Assembly (NCBI GenBank): GCA_027490195.1
Contig: JAIXYN010000012.1
Location: 45,676-109,675 of the forward strand
From: Verrucomicrobiaceae bacterium
Lineage (GTDB): Bacteria; Verrucomicrobiota; Verrucomicrobiia; Verrucomicrobiales; Verrucomicrobiaceae
Reading direction: 5' to 3'
DNA: 64,000 nucleotides
Below are positions 29,521-37,590 of this stretch, in pieces. Each line of letters begins with the position of its first letter. The stretch's first letter is position 1. Position numbers and translations under genes: made by a program. The notes under the pieces were generated by a model. That model was not told the origin of the DNA, searched no databases, and saw only the letters and a list, made by a program, of their open reading frames with translations.

Positions 29521-31905
29521 GTGGAAAGTCCAGAATCGCCATTACCAAATTTGCCACCGTCCGCTTTAGGCCTGCCTCCGGCATTGCCGCCGGGGGAGGG
29601 ACAGAACCCTTTCACCGACGATGTCTGCGCCGGGCCCTTTGGAGTGGCGGAAAATCGCTCCGTGCCGGGCTTGAACGGCGATATTTTAGGACAACTGACC
29701 ACGACGATCGATGAGCGTCAAAGCAGCGCGGGTCGTGCAGGTGGGCAGCCTCTGCTGCTGCTCACCGCCCCGCGTGCGGGCTACGGCAAGACGCATCTGC
29801 TGGGACGTCTGGCTGCGGCGGCAAACGGTCAGGTGGTGCTGGTGCCACTGGCGTTTCGTCTGGAGGATACGATCGGCATTTCCGCCGTGGCCGTACGCGG
29901 GATGGAGTCGATGGCACGTGCGGAGGCTTCACGCGAGGGCTGGACCAAGCTGCGTGAGGCCTGTGCGGGCGTGTGCGCGACTTTGGTGCGGCGTTTGATT
30001 GAAAACGGCACGCTGCCCTGTGCCAACCCCGAGCAGGCACTGCGCGTGCTGGGCGGAGATCCACTGGAAGTCTTTGATGCAAACGGCAGCGCGCGTCTGA
30101 TCGGCGACTGGGTGCGGCGCTTTGAAGGTCAACTCCGCAAACCCATGACCGAGCAGGCCATGAAGCGTGTGCCCGCCATCCCGACCGCCTTGGCCTCGTG
30201 GGTGAATGCCATGCTCAATCACGCGCTGGATGGTGGCATGTCTCACATGGCCGTGCTGCGCATGCTGGCGGCGGATGAATCTAACGAAGGCCCAGTGACG
30301 TGGCTGCGCCTGCTGGGCCTCTGGCGCCCCGTGGTGCTCCTGGTGGATCACCTGGATGCCTACTATCGCAATCCCGAAGCCGGGCTGCGCATTGCCTCAC
30401 TGCTACTGGACATGTCTGAAATGGACGGCGTGCACGTGGTGCTCAGCCTGAACCAGGATGTGTGGCAGGCCACCTTCGGCCACCATCTGCCCAGCGCCAT
30501 GGAGGACCGCCTGACCGCATCGCAGATGCTCCTGCGCGGCATTGGTGAAAGTGAAGCAGCCACGCTGCTGCGCCTGCGCCTGCAGCATGCGGGCATCCCG
30601 GCGGACCCGGCCCACGAGTTCACCTCCTTTCTGGATGTGAAGCGCTACTTCCTTGGCCGGCCCCTAGGCTCCGTCTCGGCGCGCACCTTCCTGCGCCATG
30701 CGGCCAAGCAGTGGGATTTCTTCCAGCAGACCTTGGCAGCTCCAGTCATGCCCGGGTCCATCTCGCCACAGTCGCTCGCACCCGAGGAGGGCGTGCTGCC
30801 GCTGATGACGGAAGAAGTCGCTGAAAATCCTGCCGAAGAAAAGCCCGCCCCGGGCGAGTTGACGATTTTTGATTCAAGCACGACGGCACACATGAAGCTG
30901 ATGGCCGAGGGGCTGGCAGAGCCAAAGCCTGCGCTGCCGCAGCAGGATGAAGCACCGCTGCTGCCGCCGCCTCCGAGTCTCAATGGTAAGCACCTGCCGC
31001 CGCCGAGCACCCCTGCCGCAGTGACTCAGAGGACCGGGGAATCTCCGGCCGCCAAAGTGGATGAAGCCCCTTCGCAGTTCTCGCCTAGCTCAGCAGGTGC
31101 CTTTGAAAATTTGCGCGAGATGCTCGGCAAGCTACGCCAGCCAAGTGCTCCCCAACCAGCAGAGAGCAGCGGCACGCACTTCGTGGCCGAACGCCTGGCA
31201 GATGTTCTAGGTGCTGGTGCAAAGCCTGCTGTGGCTGCTGCTGCGGCGCCCGCTTCACCTGCGCCACCAGCCTTTGTCCCACCCTCACGTCTTTCTGTGG
31301 CGGCTACGCCAAACGCCGAGCGCGATGCCCTCCTAGGCCGCTACGAGGCTCTGCGCCTGCAAATGGCTGCAGAGGCCGTCTCTCTGCCGCTGGACTTCAC
31401 CAAGCTGGCTGACCTCATCCGCCTCGCCGGCAAGCGTTTCCCCCTTGTTCGCTTCAGTGAGCATGAACTGCCCGGCATGACCGGCCGCTATGCCGTGTGC
31501 TGGTCCTTGCAGGGCCTTGAGGTCGTGTTTGGCCTGGCCAATTTCGCCGACGGCTCTTACTGGCGCACGCTGGCAGGATTTGCCGCAGGTCGGCTCGCAG
31601 AGCTAAATCAGGATTCGCAGACTTCCGGCGCTTCGGTGCCGCGCCTGAAGATCACCACCTTCAAAACAGACCGCGAGCAGCAGAGCTGGGCCATCCTTCA
31701 GCACAGCACGGCTTTCCCAGAAGTGCTGAAGACCCACGTGGACCCGATCCACCTCGACACCCAAAACGTCGCCGCGCTTTATGCCATGCAGCGCATCATC
31801 AAGGAAGCCGAAAGCGGCAGCCTCGAAGCCACGCCTGCGCAGGTGATGAGCGTCCTGGCGCGGGAGCTGGATTTCTTCTGGAAGCGCGTCACTCGGGCGG
31901 CGTGA
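29521..31905 (+). CDS. P-loop ATPase with Pro/Ala-rich linker and unique C-terminal domain
   Basis: The start is GTG 29521 (no in-frame ATG upstream before the TGA at 29461). The product is 794 residues. A Walker A-like loop sits at 84-91 (PRAGYGKT, with Pro in place of the usual first Gly), Walker B at about 271-279 (VVLLVDHLD), and a sensor-like Asn in VVLSLNQD about 30 residues later, followed by a MEDRL block. This is an AAA+/STAND-type core of about 400 residues. Residues about 420-600 are low-complexity Pro/Ala/Glu linker. The last 190 residues form a compact domain (ERDALLGRYEALRLQ to the C-terminus) that I do not recognise. No nuclease, helicase or membrane motifs are seen. The small gene at 31924 follows by 18 bp and is presumably its partner. 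Confidence 0.75.
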   Translation: MESPESPLPNLPPSALGLPPALPPGEGQNPFTDDVCAGPFGVAENRSVPGLNGDILGQLTTTIDERQSSAGRAGGQPLLLLTAPRAGYGKTHLLGRLAAAANGQVVLVPLAFRLEDTIGISAVAVRGMESMARAEASREGWTKLREACAGVCATLVRRLIENGTLPCANPEQALRVLGGDPLEVFDANGSARLIGDWVRRFEGQLRKPMTEQAMKRVPAIPTALASWVNAMLNHALDGGMSHMAVLRMLAADESNEGPVTWLRLLGLWRPVVLLVDHLDAYYRNPEAGLRIASLLLDMSEMDGVHVVLSLNQDVWQATFGHHLPSAMEDRLTASQMLLRGIGESEAATLLRLRLQHAGIPADPAHEFTSFLDVKRYFLGRPLGSVSARTFLRHAAKQWDFFQQTLAAPVMPGSISPQSLAPEEGVLPLMTEEVAENPAEEKPAPGELTIFDSSTTAHMKLMAEGLAEPKPALPQQDEAPLLPPPPSLNGKHLPPPSTPAAVTQRTGESPAAKVDEAPSQFSPSSAGAFENLREMLGKLRQPSAPQPAESSGTHFVAERLADVLGAGAKPAVAAAAAPASPAPPAFVPPSRLSVAATPNAERDALLGRYEALRLQMAAEAVSLPLDFTKLADLIRLAGKRFPLVRFSEHELPGMTGRYAVCWSLQGLEVVFGLANFADGSYWRTLAGFAAGRLAELNQDSQTSGASVPRLKITTFKTDREQQSWAILQHSTAFPEVLKTHVDPIHLDTQNVAALYAMQRIIKEAESGSLEATPAQVMSVLARELDFFWKRVTRAA

Positions 31906-31923
31906 GTGAGCTGAAAAAGCCGC

Positions 31924-32415
31924 ATGGCATCCATGACAAATGACGAAAATGCTGATGGGCTGACGCTACCTCTTTTCTCGGAGCGTTCGTGGGCGGTGGC
32001 AGGTCAGTTTGCCGTGCCTGAGGTGAAGCCGGAGATCACCGAGGGGCTGGAGCTTTTTCAGGCCGCGCCTGCGGCTGAAGCAGACGGTTACACCGCGTGG
32101 AAGTCCGAGGTGGCTGCGCAGAAAGCCGCCGAGGAAGCGCAACGCCGGAGCAAGGAACTGCCAGTAAATACCAGCGAGCATGGCTTTGCCCGCTGGAAAG
32201 AGGAGGCAGAGAATGAGAAGCGTGCCTTTGAGCGGCGCTGGGGCGTGCCACTGGGCAAGTCAGTGCGCGTGCTCCTGCGCGGCGAATCCCGCGAGCGCGA
32301 AGGGCTGCTGCGGGTGGTGGAGGAGGCTGCGGGAAAAACTACCGGGCAGCTGCGGCTGGTGATTGGCGGGCACTCATTCCTGGCAGCCCAGATCGAAAGC
32401 GTCGTGCGGATTTGA
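31924..32415 (+). CDS. Hypothetical partner of the upstream ATPase (163 aa)
   Basis: The product starts 18 bp after the ATPase stop. It has an acidic, disordered-looking N-terminus, a charged helical middle (about residues 55-105, rich in Lys, Glu, Ala, with two similar TAWKSEVAAQK / FARWKEEAENEK blocks), and a C-terminal beta-rich piece (SVRVLLRG, GQLRLVIGGHSFLAAQIESVVRI). The two W-K-E blocks could be short binding motifs repeated for docking. There is no signal peptide or membrane segment. Function unknown; the role as a partner is inferred from spacing alone. ATG 31924 or 31936 could be the start. Confidence 0.6.
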   Translation: MASMTNDENADGLTLPLFSERSWAVAGQFAVPEVKPEITEGLELFQAAPAAEADGYTAWKSEVAAQKAAEEAQRRSKELPVNTSEHGFARWKEEAENEKRAFERRWGVPLGKSVRVLLRGESREREGLLRVVEEAAGKTTGQLRLVIGGHSFLAAQIESVVRI

Positions 32416-32458
32416 GCGGAGTGGCGGCGCTGCGGATGAAATGGGGCCAGGGCCACAA

Positions 32459-32516
32459 GGCCAAATCGGTGCCATTTGGCCCTCATGATCCTGAACCCTA
32501 CCACTCCGATAGGGTT
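32459..32516. terminator. Two hairpins after the ATPase pair
   Basis: A perfect stem GGCCAAAT/ATTTGGCC (32459-32466 with 32474-32481, 7-nt loop) is followed by AACCCTA/TAGGGTT (32494-32500 with 32510-32516, 9-nt loop). They lie between the end of the rightward ATPase operon and the leftward decayed gene, as a bidirectional terminator would. There is no strong T-run, so this is a likely but unproven terminator. Confidence 0.45.
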
Positions 32517-32760
32517 AGACACTCACTTGATCACACTCAGCCAGAGCGCTGTGGCGTTCGCCAAGCACATGCGGAGCATCCCTCCTGAGTGTTGAATACG
32601 TTGGCTTTTTGTGGCCGTCGTGGGTGTAGCAGGGCTGGTCCCACTTGAGATCTTCGGTGAGGCTGGTATCGAGGATGATGCAGCGCAGTGCCTTCATCTC
32701 CGCCTGCTACTTTTTGCCGCTGGCGCTGTGGGCATCGATGGCGGGGTTTTTGCGGTTCAT
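32515..32760 (-). pseudogene. Decayed DUF1801/YdeI-like gene
   Basis: Translating leftward from ATG 32760 gives 17 codons ending GKK, then an in-frame TAG (32707-32709), then QAEMKALRCIILDTSLTEDL, KWDQPCYTHDG and on to a TAA at 32515-32517. The core (alkyl helix, then L-T-E-D-L-K-W-x-x-P-C-Y) is that of small DUF1801/YdeI-type proteins, where a Trp (TGG) would fit the TAG position. After HDG the sequence no longer resembles the family, which suggests a frameshift or truncation. It lies 26 bp downstream of the fragment at 32787-33119, on the same strand. Confidence 0.5.
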
Positions 32761-32786
32761 GGGGATGAATCGGAATGAAGCGGGTA

Positions 32787-33119
32787 TTAGTTTGAGCCGG
32801 TCGAAAAATAAATGGCCGCAGCGGAAGGTGATAGGGCGACGAAGCCGAACGCGCGGCCGGTGAGCTTTTTGGGCTCGTAATATTCGCAGTCTTTAAAGGC
32901 GGCTGCGACGGGCCACCAGGCGGGGGCGGGGCGGTGGCCGCCATAGCTGGGGGAGTCCACGTGGCTGGTCTGAGGTGCGAGGATCTTTTGCCACTTCGGG
33001 AGGTCTGCGGCGGGGAAGGTGATGACGCCGGAGAGAGAGTCATTCGAAGGTCCAGGAGTCAGGCCGCCACTGATAACGTCTTCGGCCATGTGGGTACGCT
33101 GCAGGCTTGCGCCGTGCAT
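32787..33119 (-). CDS. Hypothetical protein, probably a truncated fragment
   Basis: The 110-residue product has a well-formed second half (ITFPAADLPKWQKILAP, WWPVAAAFKDCEYYEPKKL, GFVALSPSAAAIYFSTGSN) that reads like the C-terminal end of a conserved protein. The N-terminal 35 residues look non-native, and the frame stays open upstream through DNA with the phrase CACTCCAAAACGCTGTCGC (33131-33149), which I believe belongs to a dispersed verrucomicrobial intergenic repeat. So the true N-terminus is probably lost. The start at 33119 is arbitrary. Function unknown. Confidence 0.4.
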   Translation of the reverse strand: MHGASLQRTHMAEDVISGGLTPGPSNDSLSGVITFPAADLPKWQKILAPQTSHVDSPSYGGHRPAPAWWPVAAAFKDCEYYEPKKLTGRAFGFVALSPSAAAIYFSTGSN

Positions 33120-33215
33120 CTGCGCGACCGCACTCCAAAACGCTGTCGCGCTCGCGGCTGCGGGTATGTGCTTATGGAGGGGCAGCCGGCTTTCGGAGGT
33201 GGGTGTGGCTGCGGT

Positions 33216-35381
33216 CTACTTCTTCGGCTCCTCTTTCTTTTTCGGCTCTTCCTTCACCTCCTCGGGCTGCACGGGTACGCGGACTTGGAACTGGGTTTCT
33301 TTGCCGAGGTTTTTGGTAATGGTGGTGGGATAGTCCCAGGCGGCTTTGTCGGGGGCGTAAACGACGACTTTGCTGCGCATGGCGGCCATGGCGGTGGCCT
33401 GGGGGATGTCGAGGTATTTGAGGACGTTGAGCATGGCGGGGCCGACGGACTTGGGATCGCCTGCGACGGTGCCGTTGTGGGTGAGGGGCATGTCGTGGAG
33501 GTCGAGGCGCTTGATGTTGTCTTCAAAGAGGGAGGCGTAGAGGGCATCGACGGCCATGTCGCGGTGGGCCTGGATCCAGAGCGGGGTTTCGCCGAAGCCG
33601 GGGATGGCGCGGATGGTTTGCAAGGTGCGGCGGACGTCCCACACGCGCATGCCATCAAGGGTCTGGCCGAGAAGGTAGAAGCGGCGGAGGCGCTGGGTCT
33701 GGGCTTTGGTGCTGCCGGTCCAGGCGGTGGGGCCGACGCCGCGCGGGCAGATGTAGGCCATGCCCCATTTGAAATTGGTGAACATCTTCTTTTCCTGCTC
33801 AAAGGCGGCATCGTCTTTGGGGGCACCGGGGAAGACTTCGATGAGCTTGCCAAAGCGGCTGTGGTAGGTGGTGCAGAATTCATCCCAGCCGGCTTCGTCG
33901 AGGACGTTGAGCGCAACGAGGTCGAGGTCTTCGGCGCGGAGGCCATCGCGGTGGACGACGTAGAGGCGGAGGCGGAAGGGGGACTGGCTCTCGAAATCGT
34001 AGGCGGTCATGCGGATGCCATCCACCTCGGCGCTGCTTTCCTTTTGCGGATTGACGGAGGCAATTTCTTTGGGCCAGCCGTTGAAGACTTTGTCTTTGAG
34101 GTCGTTCATCCAGGTGTCGCTCTGCTTGGTCCAATCGGCGGTATTGGTGGCGGGTGCGGGGGCTTTGGCCATGGGGACGAAGGTTTCGTCGGCTTTGGTG
34201 TTGATCTCGTCCTTGGGGATTTCGGTGAAGACGCGCAGGGAGGCGGGTTCGATGGTTTTCTTGGCACCTTCATCGATCACGGCCATGGGATTGGCACCTT
34301 TGAGGAAGCGCTCGAACCAATGGAAAGCGCCGATATTCAGCGGCTGCAGGTCATTGTGCGGGCCTTCGGCGACTTGGAGGCCGAGGTTCCCTTCCTTGCC
34401 GAGGAGTGTGTAGATCTTGCGCACGTCCTGGTAGATGCGGAAGACGCCGTCGATGGGGAAGATGGTGTCTTTGTCGGTGTTCACGATGAGCAGGGGGCGA
34501 GGTGCGGCGAGCGCAACCATGCGGGCGAAATCCCAGCGGTAGGTGTTCACGAAGAACATGCAGTCGCAGTGGCCTTCGATGCAGCCGTCGATGACCTGAT
34601 TCTGCATGTCGGTGACGCCGGCGGTGGGGGCGCTGGCTTTGATGCGATCATCCAGCGCGGTGATCCACCAGGAGTAGGCGCCGCCGCCGCTGCGGCCGGT
34701 GACGCCGAAGCGGGTTTTGTCCACTTCCTTGCGGGTTTCGAGGTAGTCGAGCGCGCGGATGCAGCTCCAAGCCTCCAGACCGGCGGGGCTGTAGCCGCGT
34801 GAGAACCACCACCAGCGGCCTTTGCTGTAGGTGCCGTGGTGTTCGCCCCGGATCTCGCCGAGCTGCACGGTGTCGATGATCATGCAGGCGTAGCCATGGC
34901 GTGCGTACCAGACGCCATGGTGCTCGTAGCCGGCCTTGTTGCCGAGGCTGACGCCGTCTTTGACCACAACGGCATGGCCGCAGACGTAGAGGATGGTGGG
35001 CAGTGGCTTGTCCACCTTCTCGGGCAGGTAGAGATTGGCGGTGACATAGAGTCCGGGCATGGACTGGAAGTGGAGTTTTTCCACGATGTAGCCTTCGCCT
35101 TTGAGCTCGCCGGTCTTGGTGGGCTGAAGCGGAGTCTTTTCCGGTAGGGGATCGAGGCCGAGCATCTCGAACATCTGGCGGCGGTATTCGGGGGCCTTGG
35201 CCTCCCAGTCTGCGGCAGTGGTGATCTGCGCGAGGCCGTTTTCTGCGGCGATCTCGCGTGACTGCTCGCCGAAGTAGCGGTTGATGAGCCTGTTGCCCAG
35301 GGTGTCCGGGGTCTTTTCAGGGTAGGGAGAGGCTGCAAGCACGAGGGAAGGCAGCAGGCAGAAGAGCAGGGAAGTGCGCAT
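33216..35381 (-). CDS. Secreted alpha/beta hydrolase, acetyl-xylan-esterase-like
   Basis: I choose ATG 35381 (MRTSLLFCLLPSLVLAA), which opens with a signal peptide; the frame extends 33 codons further with non-coding-looking sequence. The mature enzyme has an alpha/beta-hydrolase core. The nucleophile is in GRSGGG (Ser near residue 230), the acid probably in NTDKDTIFP (about 303), and the His in EGPHNDL (about 340). This matches the acetyl xylan esterase/dienelactone hydrolase type seen often in Planctomycetes and Verrucomicrobia. A second domain of about 330 residues (LHDMPLTHNGT and neighbours) resembles another, catalytically poor hydrolase fold. The C-terminus is a Lys/Glu/Pro tail. It probably deacetylates plant or algal polysaccharides outside the cytoplasm. 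Confidence 0.8.
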   Translation of the reverse strand: MRTSLLFCLLPSLVLAASPYPEKTPDTLGNRLINRYFGEQSREIAAENGLAQITTAADWEAKAPEYRRQMFEMLGLDPLPEKTPLQPTKTGELKGEGYIVEKLHFQSMPGLYVTANLYLPEKVDKPLPTILYVCGHAVVVKDGVSLGNKAGYEHHGVWYARHGYACMIIDTVQLGEIRGEHHGTYSKGRWWWFSRGYSPAGLEAWSCIRALDYLETRKEVDKTRFGVTGRSGGGAYSWWITALDDRIKASAPTAGVTDMQNQVIDGCIEGHCDCMFFVNTYRWDFARMVALAAPRPLLIVNTDKDTIFPIDGVFRIYQDVRKIYTLLGKEGNLGLQVAEGPHNDLQPLNIGAFHWFERFLKGANPMAVIDEGAKKTIEPASLRVFTEIPKDEINTKADETFVPMAKAPAPATNTADWTKQSDTWMNDLKDKVFNGWPKEIASVNPQKESSAEVDGIRMTAYDFESQSPFRLRLYVVHRDGLRAEDLDLVALNVLDEAGWDEFCTTYHSRFGKLIEVFPGAPKDDAAFEQEKKMFTNFKWGMAYICPRGVGPTAWTGSTKAQTQRLRRFYLLGQTLDGMRVWDVRRTLQTIRAIPGFGETPLWIQAHRDMAVDALYASLFEDNIKRLDLHDMPLTHNGTVAGDPKSVGPAMLNVLKYLDIPQATAMAAMRSKVVVYAPDKAAWDYPTTITKNLGKETQFQVRVPVQPEEVKEEPKKKEEPKK

Positions 35382-35524
35382 GAAATGGGATGACAGCCAA
35401 AACGCGCCGCAAAGGCAAGAGTGATCGTCTTTTGCGCGGAAGCGAAAGAAGTGCAGAAAAACGTAAAACAGTGGTTGCATAAAACCTCAGGCGTCTATAT
35501 TCGCGGCCCCTGTTTTTCACACCT

Positions 35525-35609
35525 GCTCGGGTGGCGGAATTGGTATACGCGCAAGACTAAGGATCTTGTGCCGAAAGGCTTAAGGGTTCGAGTCCCTTCC
35601 CGAGCACCA
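35525..35609 (+). tRNA. tRNA-Leu(AAG), CCA encoded
   Basis: The acceptor stem GCTCGGG (35525-35531) pairs with CCCGAGC (35599-35605), followed by A and an encoded CCA. The D stem is GCG/CGC. The anticodon stem CAAGA/TCTTG encloses loop CTAAGGA, giving anticodon AAG, which reads CUU. A class II variable arm (GCC-GAAA-GGC) supports Leu. The T stem is AAGGG/CCCTT with loop TTCGAGT. Bacterial Leu tRNAs for CUY codons usually carry GAG; an A34 would need deamination to inosine or would read CUU only. Confidence 0.93.
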
Positions 35610-35972
35610 CTCTTTGAAGTACAAAGAGTTACAGCGGACAGTATCGTTTTGGTCGTTGGTGAACTTTTTTCACGTGTGCACCAGATGTGCACTTTTCCAG
35701 ACCTACTCAAAGTTGGTTGTTTCATGTTCAGCGTCTGCCAACTGCGGGCGCTTGCTGCATGGGAAAAGCTTGGCCAGCAATTGTCCCTTTTTTCGCGTTA
35801 TAAAGATTTGAGCGACCAAGGCTTATCCTTGGCTGTATCACTCACCCACATGCCCCGGCGAACCCATTATTCGCCCTGCATCGACTGGGTCGTCATCTGC
35901 GCTCTGTATCATGGAGGCCGGCGGCTACGCCCTCCCATGACGTAACTGGTCAACGATCTGCTCACTTCACAT
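35610..35972. other. tRNA-downstream region without intact gene
   Basis: No intact ORF with a coherent product is visible. It contains two GTGCAC boxes (35676-35681, 35687-35692). Reading frames here are short and overlap the tRNA or end randomly. Together with the broken genes that follow, it looks like debris next to a tRNA, a frequent integration site, but no integrase fragment or duplicated tRNA end was found. Confidence 0.4.
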
Positions 35973-36010
35973 ACCCGGTTCTCTCACACGAGGGACCGGG
36001 TGTTTTGTTG
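35973..36010 (+). terminator. Rho-independent terminator-like hairpin
   Basis: ACCCGGT (35973-35979) pairs with ACCGGGT (35995-36001); an inner CTC/GAG pairing shortens the loop. GTTTTGTTG follows on the plus strand. It could end a transcript that starts at or after the tRNA. Confidence 0.5.
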
Positions 36011-36077
36011 TCGGGCCATGTGGCGGCTTGTTCATCCACCCAAGCCATACCCTCCCCACATCAGCAGACACACCACC

Positions 36078-36245
36078 TTGGCTATCAAACTCAGCGCCAA
36101 CTACAGCAAAAAACTCGACCTGCCCCAGGACAGCAGCCATAGCTTCAGCGCCTCTTTTGAGGTCGAACTCAGTGACATCACCCAGGTCGAAGCCGAAGTG
36201 CAGAAGCTTTAGCAACTGTTGTAGCAGTCCGTCAATCAGGAAATA
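36078..36245 (+). pseudogene. Small conserved-type gene broken by two TAG codons
   Basis: From TTG 36078 the frame reads LAIKLSANYSKKLDLPQ, then SSHSFSASFEVELSD and EAEVQKL, then TAG (36210-36212), QLL, TAG (36222-36224), QSVNQEILNE. Replacing the stops by Tyr/Gln gives an unbroken amphipathic helix, so the two TAGs look like nonsense mutations in a gene of about 60-70 codons. Its N-terminal beta-strand plus C-terminal helix pattern resembles small proteins found near phage or plasmid genes, but I cannot name a family. Confidence 0.4.
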
Positions 36246-36690
36246 TTAAATGAGGCCTTGGAATTTTTGTTTGGAGCCTTGTTACCCGACGGCCTTGTCG
36301 ATCAGGCACACGCATCTGACCGCTGCCTTCTGCGAAAGAATCACCATCGTCTGTTTCAGTGTTGCCATTCGTGAACCAGGACCACATGGCGGCACCGTAG
36401 GGATCCGCGCAGACGGCGGTGACTTTGGAGTTTTGTTCTTTCAAATTCTGGCTGGTGCCTGCCAAAGTGCCACCAGTGTCGATGGAGGCCACAAAAGCTG
36501 TGACCTGTTAATTCTTTTACGCAGCGGTGATGATGCCATAAGCGGCACGATCTTTCACGGAGCCGCCGGGATTCATAAACTCGGCTTTGCCGAGGATCTC
36601 ACAGCCTGTGATTTCGGACAGGCGGTTCAGGCGAATGAGCGGAGTGTTGCCCACATGATGATCGACGCCGTAATAGGTTTTGGTGCTCAT
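36232..36690 (-). pseudogene. Remnant of a cysteine synthase gene (cysK-like)
   Basis: From ATG 36690 the leftward frame encodes 57 residues with typical cysteine-synthase features ([14 protein letters not shown], then [15 protein letters not shown] with the PLP-binding Lys). It then hits TAA (36517-36519) and a second TAA (36508-36510), and resumes in the same frame with VTAFVASIDTGGTLAGT, CADPYGAAMWSWF and a tail. About 110 codons are missing at the junction, including the SGNTG-type phosphate loop region, so the product cannot be active. It lies 165 bp after cysA and was probably the last gene of the sulfate operon. An intact cysteine synthase lies at 50277. Confidence 0.75.
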
Positions 36691-36855
36691 GGATTTAGAG
36701 AAGCGTTTTTGGGACGGCTTCCGGTGGTCCGGTCAGGCATCAAGCAGCAAGGCTAAGGATATTGGAAGGAGAGTCAAGGATGCAAGGTGACTGCTCCGTC
36801 CACGTGTGTGACGAAGCATTAACCTCACAGCGATTCGTTGATCGCTTTCTCCTTT

Positions 36856-37590
36856 TTAAATCATCACGCAATCGAGGAAGTCTGCCACAAACTCATTCTT
36901 CGGATGGTCGCGTAGCTGCTGGGGAGAACCGATTTGTTGGATGTCGCCCTCGTGGAGAACGACGACTCGGTCCGCCAGCTCAAAGGCTTCATCTTGGTCG
37001 TGAGTGACAAACAGGGTCGTGACTTTGGTTTCGTTGTGGAACTGGCGCAGCCATTTGCGCAGGGTCTTGCGCACTTTGGCATCGAGGGCACCGAAGGGCT
37101 CATCGAGCAGGAGGACCTGAGGGCCTACGGCAAGTGCACGGGCCAGCGCGACGCGCTGTTTCTGTCCGCCGCTGAGTTGTGAAGGGTAGCGATCTCCGTA
37201 GCCTTCAAGGGCGATGCGGCGCAGGAGCTGGGTGACAGAATTGTCGATGTCTTCGCGGTCCGGTCGCTTGGCCCGTGGCATGACGCGGAGGCCGAAGGCG
37301 ATGTTTTCCGCGACAGTCATGTGATTGAAGAGGGCGTAGTTCTGGAAGACGAAACCAGCTTTGCGCTCGTAGGCGCTGCGGTTGGTGACGTCGGTACCGT
37401 GGAACTGAATGCTGCCCTCTCCGGCGTCGGCGAATTCGAGTCCGGCGATGATGCGCAAAAGTGTGGTCTTGCCGCTACCGCTGGGGCCGAGGAGGGCGAC
37501 GAGTTCCCCGGTTTTGACTTCGAGGTCGACGTTTTTCAGCGCCTGGAAGCTGCCGAAGGATTTGGAGATGTGGTGGATGTGGATGCTCAT
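36856..37590 (-). CDS. cysA: Sulfate ABC transporter ATP-binding protein CysA (short form)
   Basis: The 244-residue protein powers sulfate import. Walker A is [11 protein letters not shown] (about 35-45), the signature motif [15 protein letters not shown], Walker [13 protein letters not shown], and the switch His in FVTHDQDEA. It lacks the C-terminal regulatory (TOBE-type) domain of about 100 residues present in most CysA proteins, so it ends right after the ATPase core. Its start overlaps the cysW stop (ATGA), showing translational coupling. It is the last intact gene of the operon porin-sbp-cysT-cysW-cysA, after which a cysK remnant follows. Confidence 0.9.
   Translation of the reverse strand: MSIHIHHISKSFGSFQALKNVDLEVKTGELVALLGPSGSGKTTLLRIIAGLEFADAGEGSIQFHGTDVTNRSAYERKAGFVFQNYALFNHMTVAENIAFGLRVMPRAKRPDREDIDNSVTQLLRRIALEGYGDRYPSQLSGGQKQRVALARALAVGPQVLLLDEPFGALDAKVRKTLRKWLRQFHNETKVTTLFVTHDQDEAFELADRVVVLHEGDIQQIGSPQQLRDHPKNEFVADFLDCVMI

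Noticed and set aside
32934..34802. 622-residue plus-strand frame
   Set aside because: Antisense to the esterase gene, Gly/Ala/Val/Asp-rich without domains; the minus strand has the signal peptide and hydrolase motifs.
35421..35945. 174-residue plus-strand ORF
   Set aside because: It runs through the tRNA gene and has no coherent domain.
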